Shown piece by piece: positions 6,577 to 13,207 of a stretch of 13,207 nucleotides of DNA. Where the stretch lies: positions 1 to 13,207 of the forward strand of contig JAEYVD010000108.1 in assembly GCA_023432075.1 (NCBI GenBank). Direction: 5' to 3'. The notes under the pieces are model-generated. The model was not told the DNA's origin. It saw only the letters and a list, made by a program, of their open reading frames with translations, and made no database searches. A program made the position numbers and the translations under genes. How positions within the stretch are numbered: position 1 is the first letter of the stretch; each line of letters begins with the position of its first letter. This stretch comes from Pseudomonadota bacterium. GTDB lineage: Bacteria > Pseudomonadota > Gammaproteobacteria > Burkholderiales > Burkholderiaceae_B.

Positions 6577-7791
6577 ATGACAGCACCTCGGGCGGGTCTC
6601 AGACCCGCCGACTTCCTATCCCCCACCGTCGCCGCCCTGATTTCGGTCCTGGTGAACTACGGCGGCACCTTCGTCCTGGTGTTCCAGGCGGCCGAGCTGG
6701 CCCGGTTGTCGCCGGCGCAAACCACCTCCTGGGTATGGGCGGTATCCGTCGGGGTGGGCGTGACCGGCGCGCTGCTGAGCTGGCGCTACAAGGCGCCGGT
6801 CATCACGGCGTGGTCCACGCCTGGCGTCGCGTTCCTGGCAACCGTCATGCCTTTCACGCCTTATGGCGAAGTCATCGGCGCGTACATGCTTTCGGCGCTG
6901 GGCTTCATCGCGCTGGGGCTGTCGGGCGCTTTTGAAAAACTTGTGCGCAGGATCCCGGGCGGCATTGCCGCCGGCTTGCTGGCAGGTATCCTGCTGCAGT
7001 TCGGCGTCAATGCCTTCGGCGGCGCCAGCGCCGACCCCCTGCTCGTGATCGTGCTGGTGGTCTCCTACGCGCTGCTCAAGCGCTTTACCTCGCGCTTTGC
7101 CGTGGTCGGCATCCTGGCCATCGGCCTGGGACTGCTCATCGCGCAAGGCCGCATCGACTTCTCGGCGGTCCATCTGCGCCTGGCGGCGCCCGTGTTCGAA
7201 ATGCCCAGCTTCTCGTTGCAGGCGCTGCTGGGCGTCGCCCTGCCCCTTTTCATCATCACACTCACCGGCCAGTACATGCCCGGCATGCTGGTGCTGCGCA
7301 ACGACGGCTTCCGGACCAGCGCGAATCCGATCCTGACCGTGACCGGGCTGGGTTCGCTCGTCATGGCGCCCTTTGGCGCGCATGCATTCAATGTCGCGGC
7401 CATTACCGCGGCCATCTGCACCGGCAAGGATGCCCATGAAGATCCCGCCAAGCGATACATCGCGGGTCTGGCCTGCGGCGTGTTCTACATTCTGGTGGGC
7501 ACGTTCGGCGTCACGTTGGCGACGCTGTTCATGGTGCTGCCCAAGGCCTTCATCACCACGCTGGCCGGGCTTGCGCTGCTTGGCGCCATCGGCGGCAGCC
7601 TGGCCAACGCCATGGCCGACGCACGCACCCGGGAAACGGCGCTCATCACGTTCCTGGCCACCGCCGCGAACGTGACCCTGCTGGGCGTGGGCGGCGCATT
7701 CTGGGGCCTGGTGGCGGGCCTGACCGCGCACCTGCTGATGCACGGCAACCGGGCCTACATGCTGCCCCGTGAAGGCCAATCAGGCGCTTGA
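6577..7791 (+). CDS. BenE-family benzoate/H+ symporter-like transporter
   Basis: A 404-residue inner-membrane protein, near the usual BenE length, with about 11-12 hydrophobic spans. Family stretches include LVNYGGTFVLVFQAAE near the start, WRYKAPVITAWSTPGVAFLAT, IPGGIAAGLLAGILLQFGV and, around residues 255-295, APFGAHAFNVAAITAAICTG followed by KDAHEDPAKRY. BenE proteins import benzoate with protons, and the fold is related to nucleobase and sulfate carriers. No benzoate-degradation genes are in the window, so the substrate is open. The start is set by the GGAG at 6567-6570. The 3' end overlaps the convergent MocR-type gene by 12 bases. Regulation may involve the inverted repeats at 6495-6508 and 6528-6565. 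Confidence 0.88.
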   Translation: MTAPRAGLRPADFLSPTVAALISVLVNYGGTFVLVFQAAELARLSPAQTTSWVWAVSVGVGVTGALLSWRYKAPVITAWSTPGVAFLATVMPFTPYGEVIGAYMLSALGFIALGLSGAFEKLVRRIPGGIAAGLLAGILLQFGVNAFGGASADPLLVIVLVVSYALLKRFTSRFAVVGILAIGLGLLIAQGRIDFSAVHLRLAAPVFEMPSFSLQALLGVALPLFIITLTGQYMPGMLVLRNDGFRTSANPILTVTGLGSLVMAPFGAHAFNVAAITAAICTGKDAHEDPAKRYIAGLACGVFYILVGTFGVTLATLFMVLPKAFITTLAGLALLGAIGGSLANAMADARTRETALITFLATAANVTLLGVGGAFWGLVAGLTAHLLMHGNRAYMLPREGQSGA

Positions 7792-9276
7792 CAACGCGTT
7801 CGACAGACGCAGCACGGCGTCCTCGATCTCGTAGGCCGTCAGCGACGCGTAGCCCAACAGCCAGCCCGGCTGCTTGAACTCGCCGGCATACAGGCGGCTC
7901 AGCCCGGGCAGGCGCAGACCGGCGCGCTCTGCCAGACGGAGGGTCTTTTCCTCGGTCCAGCCTGGCTGAAGCAGGCATGGAATCTGCAAGCCGCCCGGCG
8001 GACGCACGGCCTGCACGACGCCGTCCAGCCGCTTTACCAGCGCCGCCAGCAGCACCTCCCGGCGTCCCGCGTACAGCTTGCGCATCGCCCGCACGTGCGT
8101 GTGGTAATGACCGTCTTCCATGAAGCGGGCCAGCGTCAGCTGCAGTATCTGCGGCGTGTGTCCGTCCATGATGCTGCGCGCCCGAGAAAAGGCGTCGACC
8201 AGTTCCAGCGGCAGCGCCATGTATCCCATCCTGAGGCCGGGATACAGCGTCTTGCTGAACGTGCCCAGGTACAAGGTGCGTTGATCCCGGTCCAGGCCCT
8301 GCACGCAAGCGGTCGGCAACCCGTCGTAATGGAACTCGCTGTCGTAGTCGTCCTCGATGATCCACTTGCCATGGCTTGCGGCCCAACCGATCAGCGCCAG
8401 CCTGCGTTCCAGCGACAACGTCACACCGGTCGGATACTGGTGCGACGGCGTCACGTACACGCAACTGGCGCCGCTGCGGTCCGCGTGCAAAAGATCCGTG
8501 CGTATGCCCTGCGCATCGACGTCGATGGGTACGATCCGCGTCTGCGCGGCTTCGAACGCCTTGCGGGCGCCGAAGTAGCCGGGATTCTCCATCAGGATGG
8601 GCGTGTCCGCGTCCGCCAGCAGTTGCGCGCACAGATAGAGCGCTTGCCGGGTGCTGCTCAGCACCAGCACCTGTTCAGGCAACACCTTGGCGCCACGCTC
8701 CAGGTTCAGGTAGGCCGCGATCGCGCGGCGCAGCGGTTCGGCGCCCTGCGGGTCACCATGCAGCAGCACGTGGGCGCGGTTGTCCTTCATGACCTGGCGC
8801 TGCAGGCGCTCCCAGACGCCGGTGGGAAACGTGCGCGTCTCGGGCAGTCCGGTGGCGAACGCCTTGACGACCTGCTGGTCGGAAACGCCGCCGCTCTCCA
8901 GGATCGCCCGCCCGCGAAGGCTGAGGCCCTTGCCGGGCTGCGCCGCGCCCAGCTGGCGCGCAAGCGTTGCCCGCTTGCGCGTCGCGCCCCGCAGCTCGAT
9001 GCCCACCGTCTCGGACACATAGCTGCCCGAGCCCTCGCGGCGCACGATGTAGCCGTCGCGGTGCAGTTGTACATAGGCATTCTCGACGGTGTCGCGCGAC
9101 ACGCCCAGCGACTTGGCCAGGCCACGCGTCGCGGGCAGCTTGACCCCCGGGCCCAGCGCGCCGTCCAGGATCAGCGCGCGCAGCGCCCGCTGAATGCGCT
9201 GATGCAGGTCCAATCGCTGGAGCGCCGCCTCGCTCATCCGAATCTTGAGCGTGTCCAGCTGGAATGTCGTTGCCAT
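7780..9276 (-). CDS. MocR/PdxR-type (GntR HTH plus aminotransferase-like) transcriptional regulator
   Basis: A 498-residue two-domain regulator. Residues about 20-90 form a GntR-type winged helix (IQRALRALILDGALGPGVKL, then PATRGLAKSLGVSRDTVENA, then EGSGSYV). Residues about 130-495 form a fold-type I aminotransferase-like domain that binds PLP. Present are the PLP-contacting ENPGYFGARKAF, EDDYDSEFHYDG and the Schiff-base lysine Lys342 in GTFSKTLYPGLRMGY. PLP chemistry therefore looks possible; the effector may be PLP itself or an amino compound. The ATG at 9276 is chosen because upstream in-frame codons lead only to a TTG inside the neighbouring gene; no clear ribosome site is seen. It starts 28 bases after the preceding gene on the same strand and ends inside the 3' end of the BenE-family gene. 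It may regulate that transporter, but this is inference from adjacency. Confidence 0.9.
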   Translation of the reverse strand: MATTFQLDTLKIRMSEAALQRLDLHQRIQRALRALILDGALGPGVKLPATRGLAKSLGVSRDTVENAYVQLHRDGYIVRREGSGSYVSETVGIELRGATRKRATLARQLGAAQPGKGLSLRGRAILESGGVSDQQVVKAFATGLPETRTFPTGVWERLQRQVMKDNRAHVLLHGDPQGAEPLRRAIAAYLNLERGAKVLPEQVLVLSSTRQALYLCAQLLADADTPILMENPGYFGARKAFEAAQTRIVPIDVDAQGIRTDLLHADRSGASCVYVTPSHQYPTGVTLSLERRLALIGWAASHGKWIIEDDYDSEFHYDGLPTACVQGLDRDQRTLYLGTFSKTLYPGLRMGYMALPLELVDAFSRARSIMDGHTPQILQLTLARFMEDGHYHTHVRAMRKLYAGRREVLLAALVKRLDGVVQAVRPPGGLQIPCLLQPGWTEEKTLRLAERAGLRLPGLSRLYAGEFKQPGWLLGYASLTAYEIEDAVLRLSNALSSA

Positions 9277-9304
9277 GAGGTCGCGTAACAGTCTGCCGCC
9301 GCCC

Positions 9305-9913
9305 TCAGCCCCGCTTGCCGAACAGCAGGGCCAGGCCGAACACCGCGCCAAGCCCGCCCACCACCGCCAGCGAGATCGACGGTTCGCGCAGGTTCAGCGC
9401 CATGATGGCCGAACCGGCGCCCAAGGCCGTGATCACGCCGCCCACCAGACGCCCGCCCGTCGATCCGTAGAAATGCGTGCGGCGCGCGGCGGCCGTGCCC
9501 GCCGGCTGCCGCGCCTGCCACGCAGCCAACGCCGCTTCAAATTCGCGCAGCAGCCTTTCGCGGCTGGGCAAGTCCGCCGGGCTGACCAGCAGCGTGGGAA
9601 GGCCGGGACGGACCAGTTTCAGGTAGTCGTCCGTGCCCCAACTGCTCAGGTCGGCAAAGGCGATGGGCGACCGACGTGAAAACTCCAGGCCATCCGGCGT
9701 CTCCCTGACGGCGTTGCGCGTGGGAAAGCCCTTGAACGCCACCAGCGGCGGCACTAGCAGGCCCAGCACGGCCAGCGCCGCGCCCAACCCGATCGGCCCC
9801 CGGTTCAGCACCACCAGCATGAAGCTGCCCGCCGCCAGCACGAACGCCAACGGCACCGACAACTGATGCCATCGCGTGTACACCGCCGCCTGGATCCCTT
9901 CACTGCTTTTCAT
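9305..9913 (-). CDS. Four-helix membrane protein, putative immunity protein for the adjacent effector
   Basis: A 202-residue protein that I do not recognise by name. Two hydrophobic spans lie at about 18-36 and 41-61, then a soluble stretch at about 62-150, then two more spans at about 155-175 and 178-197. The soluble part (EFSRRSPIAFADLSSWGTDD, then LPTLLVSPADLPSRERLLREF) resembles a small PH-like or similar beta domain ending in a helix. The gene follows the VasX-like effector on the same strand, 54 bases after its stop. Effectors of this class carry a membrane immunity protein next to them (TsiV2 for VasX), so protection of the inner membrane from the effector is the likely role. ATG 9913 is preferred over an upstream in-frame TTG at 9958, which sits inside an inverted repeat. 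The membrane topology is clear; the function is inferred from position. Confidence 0.8.
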   Translation of the reverse strand: MKSSEGIQAAVYTRWHQLSVPLAFVLAAGSFMLVVLNRGPIGLGAALAVLGLLVPPLVAFKGFPTRNAVRETPDGLEFSRRSPIAFADLSSWGTDDYLKLVRPGLPTLLVSPADLPSRERLLREFEAALAAWQARQPAGTAAARRTHFYGSTGGRLVGGVITALGAGSAIMALNLREPSISLAVVGGLGAVFGLALLFGKRG

Positions 9914-9951
9914 GCTTGCCGCCCATGCTCGTCTGTCGTTTGCGAAATCAT

Positions 9952-9966
9952 CCGGCAAATTGCCGG
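9952..9966 (-). repeat. Perfect inverted repeat between effector stop and immunity start
   Basis: CCGGCAA and TTGCCGG flank a single A, giving a 15-base perfect palindrome. In RNA it would be a 6-base-pair stem with a 3-base loop. It begins one base after the effector stop codon and lies 38 bases before the chosen immunity start. No T-run follows on the minus strand, so it is not a classical terminator. It may protect or separate the mRNA segments of the pair. Confidence 0.5.
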
Positions 9967-9967
9967 G

Positions 9968-12900
9968 TCAATTGCTTGCTTTTATCAGATTGGAGCCGTT
10001 GCCGCCCATCGGCACCGAGCGAATGTCGGGCATGCGGTCCGGATCGGGCCAGTATTCGATCTTGATGATCGCTTCCTGGAAGATGTCGTCATCGACCAGC
10101 ACCTCGGTGCGCAGCACCGCGCAGCCATTGCTGACGTTGAACTTCACGACCTCTTCCCACGGTTTGCTCGTGAACTCGATGGGTTGGCTCCGGTCCTTGC
10201 GTATCCAGCGCCACGCATCGGCCCACCCCGGGCGCGAGGCCATGTTGTCCACGTACTTGTCCATGCGGTCGGCCCACGTTTCCGGCTTGGGCCGGCCTTG
10301 CACGAGCTGCGCATTGGAGGGACCGCGCGGCTGCAATTCGGGGTCATTCGAACGCATCGACCCCTTGCTGGACACCACCGCGCTGACGCCCTCGCCCACC
10401 AGCTTCAGGCTGTAGGCGTAGTCGCTGTGCTCGGTATAGCCGGGCATCACCACTTCCAGCACCAGCCGGTCGCGGCCGAAAATTTCGCCTTGCCACAGGC
10501 CCTTCCAGTCCAGCGTCACGCGCACGCCGAACACCGCGCGGTTGAACTCGTAAAGTTCCTCTTCGCGGTTCTCGTACAGCGGGCGGTCCTCCACGTTTTC
10601 AAACGCCGCCGAGCGCATGCAGCATCGGGTGAACCAGATCTCCAGTTCGCTGTCCTTGGCGCTATCGCCCCAGAACTTGAAGTACAGGCCGGCCGCAAGC
10701 AGGCACAGGCCCAGCACGATCCAGCCCCAGACCGGAATCCCCAGCAGCACCGTGCCGCCGCTGGTCAATCCGACCATCGCGCTGCCAAACCCGCCGGCCC
10801 CCGCCACCACGCCGGCCGCGCTGAAGGCGCCGCCCAGGCTGACCAGCGCCGTCGCCACGCCGGTCAGGCCGGACAACAACAGGAACATCGAGGACGTCGC
10901 ATACGCGCCGCCCGCCTCGTAGTTCTTGACGTCGTACTGGTCCACGGCGCTGAGCGCGTTGTTGGCGCCATCCACAAACGTGGCCGCCGCCGCGAACACC
11001 GCGCCCGCCGTGCGCACAGTGGCCAGACGCATGTTCAGGGTCAGGTTCATCGAATACGCGGTATTCGTGCCCACACGCGCGCCGATCGCGCCCGCCGTGG
11101 CTTCGATCGCCACGCTGCCCACGCCCAGCACGCCGGACGTGATGCCGAACCAGGCCTTGCGCGCCGCCTTCGCATCGCCGATGGCGTCGGCCTTGTTCAA
11201 GTCCGACACAGACGTGTACAGGGCCACCAGCGTCAACACGCCTGTCGCGCTCGCGTTCTGGCCGTCCCGTGTCTTGGCCCACTTGACCAGCCCCGCCAGC
11301 GGCGACATGGTGGGCGCCGGCAAGGCCAGCACCCTGGGCGGCGAGGGCAGGGACAACTGCGGCGAGGCCGCAGGGCGAGAAGGCGGCGGCGCGTTGGCGG
11401 CCGCGTTCAGCTGCGCATCGACCTCCTCGGGAATGATGTAGTTGATCGTCAGCGGGGTGGAGCGTTCGGCCTGCGTGCCGATCCAGCCGGACTGCATGTG
11501 CTTGTTCGCGTAGATCCCGCCTCCGCCGCCGACCGTGACCGACGTCAGATTCGGCTCCCAGACGATCTGGTGCATGTCCGCGATCATTCGCGGCAGCGTC
11601 GTCGTATGCGTGCGCACTGCCACCACGATGTTCATGCGCGCCGACACGGACAACGTGACGCGCGCCGCCACCCGTTCGGCGATGGGGTCGCCCGACAGGG
11701 TCAGGCGCAGAAGCTGCGTGGCCATGAAGCGGCCAATCGCCGAGCCCGCCGCCCGCATGGGCGGCAGCTTGCCGTCGGCCGCCCGCAACTTGATCCAATC
11801 GTTGTAGCTCTTGACCATCTTGCGCAGGTTGGACACCTGCTTGGAGATCACCTTGCCTTTGCCCTCCCGGTTCAGGAAGGCCAGCAAGTCGCCATCGTTG
11901 CCCGCCAGCGACCGCCATATCGCCTCGTAGGTGCCGTCGACCATGTCCTCGTCTTTCAGCGAGTCGTCGATGGCCTTGTGCTCGCTGGCCACCGCGCCCG
12001 CGCCATCGACGCACATCGCCATGTCGTCTTCCAGGCGCTCGCCGGCGGCGGCGTCCTTGGGCGAATACGCCTTGCACGCCAGCCAGAACGTATCTCGGCC
12101 ATACCACCAGGCCCAGTCCTTGCCCGCGCCCTCGATCTTGTCGCGCATGCGGGCAATGGCCGCCTTGTTTTCGCTGAGCGTCCTGGTGACCTTGCCGGTG
12201 TCGATGCGCTCGCGCAAACGCTGGCGTTCGTCGCTGGACGAGTCCATCTGCTTTTCCAGCCCGTCGATGATCTGCGCCACCGCCACTTCGCGCAGCCGGG
12301 TCGGCTCCAGATGATGCTCGGCCAGCTCGCCCATGCACTTGTTGCGCCAGGTGGAAATGTCGGCCAGCACGCCCACCGGATCGCGCAGCGCCAGCGCCAC
12401 GCCGCCCTTGGGCGTCATCTGCCGCATCTTGCCGGCCATCGCCGCGGCCTGCCCGCCAAACAGGCTGACGCCGGGGGTCAGCGTGTTGGAAAACAAGGTC
12501 GCCGCGCCGGCGGCGTCCCGGAACTCGATCGAATGCTTGGCCAGATTGGCGCCGTCTTCCGCCACGCGAAAGCCCGTTTCGGGCTTGGGGTAGCCCCCCG
12601 CCCAGACGGCCTTGGCGTCCAGCTCCACCATGACCTTCTTGCGCCAGCGATCATTGCGCGTCAGCTCGCGGCGGATATCCTGCGTCCACCACACGCGCGA
12701 ATAGCCGACCCACACGCTGCGCGACGCGTTTGCGGGCGCCTCGACGTTGATCAACGCGGATTCCAGGCCGTGGCCTTCGCGCGTGCACGTGAACGTCGGT
12801 TGCTCGGACGGACGGTTGTCGTCGTCAACCGGCACTTCCTTCATCTGCCCCGTTGCCGTGGCCGCGAACGCGCGCCAGCCGTAGCTGCGGCGCGGATCCC

Positions 12901-13108
12901 AAAGGTACACGTAGCCGGCCGTGATGGCGCGCAGCATGTAGGCGCCCTGGCGCATGGTCTCGTAGTACAGCTCGGGATCCGTGTACACGCCGTCGGGCAA
13001 ATCGTTCTTGCCGCCCGGCACGTACGCAATTCGCATCGGCAGGATGGGCAGCCCCGGCCGGCCGCAGAACTTGCCCTTGCAGGGCAACGCGTCGTAGTCA
13101 GTCGTCAT
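9968..13108 (-). CDS. VasX / BTH_I2691-family type VI secretion effector, membrane-acting
   Basis: A 1046-residue protein, similar in size to VasX (1085). The N-terminus carries the family pattern: cysteines 10 and 15 (PCKGKFCGR), GLPILPMRIAYVPG at about 20-33, and a YMLRAITAGYVYLWDP segment at about 57-72, as in the VasX N-terminal (MIX-like) region. The middle is mostly soluble and charged, including a helical stretch near 275-330. A proline-rich linker (about 574-604) precedes the hydrophobic part at about 655-810, where five helices seem likely (for example VFAAAATFV, SSMFLLLSGLTGVATALVSL and VLLGIPVWGWIVLGLCLLAA). A soluble tail of about 235 residues follows (SELEIWFTRCC, then VTLDWKGLW). 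Such effectors act on target-cell inner membranes, probably by pore formation. The ATG at 13108 has a good site (GGAGGA, 13118-13123) and overlaps the preceding gene by 4 bases. The downstream membrane protein is its likely immunity partner. Confidence 0.88.
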   Translation of the reverse strand: MTTDYDALPCKGKFCGRPGLPILPMRIAYVPGGKNDLPDGVYTDPELYYETMRQGAYMLRAITAGYVYLWDPRRSYGWRAFAATATGQMKEVPVDDDNRPSEQPTFTCTREGHGLESALINVEAPANASRSVWVGYSRVWWTQDIRRELTRNDRWRKKVMVELDAKAVWAGGYPKPETGFRVAEDGANLAKHSIEFRDAAGAATLFSNTLTPGVSLFGGQAAAMAGKMRQMTPKGGVALALRDPVGVLADISTWRNKCMGELAEHHLEPTRLREVAVAQIIDGLEKQMDSSSDERQRLRERIDTGKVTRTLSENKAAIARMRDKIEGAGKDWAWWYGRDTFWLACKAYSPKDAAAGERLEDDMAMCVDGAGAVASEHKAIDDSLKDEDMVDGTYEAIWRSLAGNDGDLLAFLNREGKGKVISKQVSNLRKMVKSYNDWIKLRAADGKLPPMRAAGSAIGRFMATQLLRLTLSGDPIAERVAARVTLSVSARMNIVVAVRTHTTTLPRMIADMHQIVWEPNLTSVTVGGGGGIYANKHMQSGWIGTQAERSTPLTINYIIPEEVDAQLNAAANAPPPSRPAASPQLSLPSPPRVLALPAPTMSPLAGLVKWAKTRDGQNASATGVLTLVALYTSVSDLNKADAIGDAKAARKAWFGITSGVLGVGSVAIEATAGAIGARVGTNTAYSMNLTLNMRLATVRTAGAVFAAAATFVDGANNALSAVDQYDVKNYEAGGAYATSSMFLLLSGLTGVATALVSLGGAFSAAGVVAGAGGFGSAMVGLTSGGTVLLGIPVWGWIVLGLCLLAAGLYFKFWGDSAKDSELEIWFTRCCMRSAAFENVEDRPLYENREEELYEFNRAVFGVRVTLDWKGLWQGEIFGRDRLVLEVVMPGYTEHSDYAYSLKLVGEGVSAVVSSKGSMRSNDPELQPRGPSNAQLVQGRPKPETWADRMDKYVDNMASRPGWADAWRWIRKDRSQPIEFTSKPWEEVVKFNVSNGCAVLRTEVLVDDDIFQEAIIKIEYWPDPDRMPDIRSVPMGGNGSNLIKASN

Positions 13109-13207
13109 GCTTGCAGATCCTCCCGCGCCTGCGCCTCTTGCGCAAACCGCTGCCAATCCTCGTCGTCCATGTCCTGCGCGGCGCCGCGCAGGCGGCCGCC
13201 TTCTTCT
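13105..13207 (-). CDS. Unidentified gene upstream of the effector, 3' end only
   Basis: Only the last 33 codons and the stop are in the window. The tail is acidic and glutamine-rich, ending DWQRFAQEAQAREDLQA. Its TGA at 13107-13105 overlaps the effector's ATG (ATGA), and the effector's ribosome site lies inside this gene, so the two are translationally coupled. In related type VI effector clusters the gene here is often a DUF4123-type adaptor, or VgrG or PAAR. I cannot tell which from this tail; the adaptor is a guess from context. Confidence 0.7.
   Translation of the reverse strand, partial: EEGGRLRGAAQDMDDEDWQRFAQEAQAREDLQA
13118..13123 (-). promoter_or_regulatory. Ribosome binding site GGAGGA of the effector gene
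   Basis: GGAGGA on the minus strand lies 9 bases before the ATG at 13108. It settles the effector start against the longer open frame reaching to 13156, and it lies within the coding sequence of the preceding gene. Confidence 0.75.

Noticed and set aside
6616..7779. Open frame of 387 codons antisense to the BenE-family gene
   Set aside because: It is Gly/Gln/Arg/His-rich and without motifs; the plus strand encodes a complete transporter.
8095..9288. Open frame of 397 codons antisense to the MocR-type gene
   Set aside because: Composition is Arg/Gln/Ala-rich with no domain, while the opposite strand encodes an intact regulator with the catalytic lysine.
10662..12338. Long open frame (558 codons) on the minus strand in another frame inside the effector gene
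   Set aside because: Its protein is rich in Arg, Gly and Ala with no family features. It is a by-product of high third-position GC in the real gene, whose frame shows clear family motifs.
1..13207. Mobile elements, attachment sites, CRISPR arrays, tRNA or rRNA
   Set aside because: No transposase or integrase, regularly spaced repeats, cloverleaf or rRNA-like stretch was seen on reading both strands.

Overview
The window is about two-thirds G+C with strong G/C preference at third codon positions. Its gene content (AmiC/AmiR pair, FoxB-like PepSY reductase, BenE/MocR pair, VasX-type type VI secretion effector) suggests a betaproteobacterium of the Alcaligenaceae, such as Achromobacter or Bordetella. 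This assignment is inferred from gene families and composition; no rRNA or other marker gene is present. The DNA looks chromosomal. I found no transposase, integrase, tRNA, rRNA or CRISPR.

Layout. (1) Positions 1-2439, plus strand: the 3' part of an AmiC-like amide sensor, an AmiR-like ANTAR antiterminator and an iron-type alcohol dehydrogenase, tightly packed as one operon. (2) Positions 2465-6020: an iron locus with a PepSY membrane protein (likely ferric-siderophore reductase) on the minus strand and a TonB-dependent siderophore receptor on the plus strand. They diverge from a shared AT-rich region with a clear Fur-box-like site. (3) Positions 6031-6390, minus: a small secreted Rap1a/Tai-type immunity-like protein with no partner toxin in view. 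(4) Positions 6577-9276: a BenE-family transporter converging on, and overlapping by 12 bp, a MocR-type PLP-binding regulator. The transporter has an elaborate inverted-repeat leader. (5) Positions 9305-13207, minus: a type VI secretion effector module. It holds the tail of an upstream gene, a 1046-residue VasX/BTH_I2691-like membrane-acting effector and a small four-helix membrane protein that is the obvious immunity candidate.

How the genes work together. The PepSY protein and the receptor should act in series: the receptor imports a ferric siderophore and the reductase releases the iron, both under iron repression. The effector and the membrane protein downstream form a toxin/immunity pair, and the upstream gene overlaps the effector start (ATGA) and is probably a loading or adaptor gene. 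AmiC and AmiR are a ligand-sensing antitermination pair that would control the operon containing the dehydrogenase. The most interesting parts are the effector and its putative immunity protein, the hairpin right after the effector stop codon, the orphan Tai-like gene, and the structured leader of the BenE transporter.
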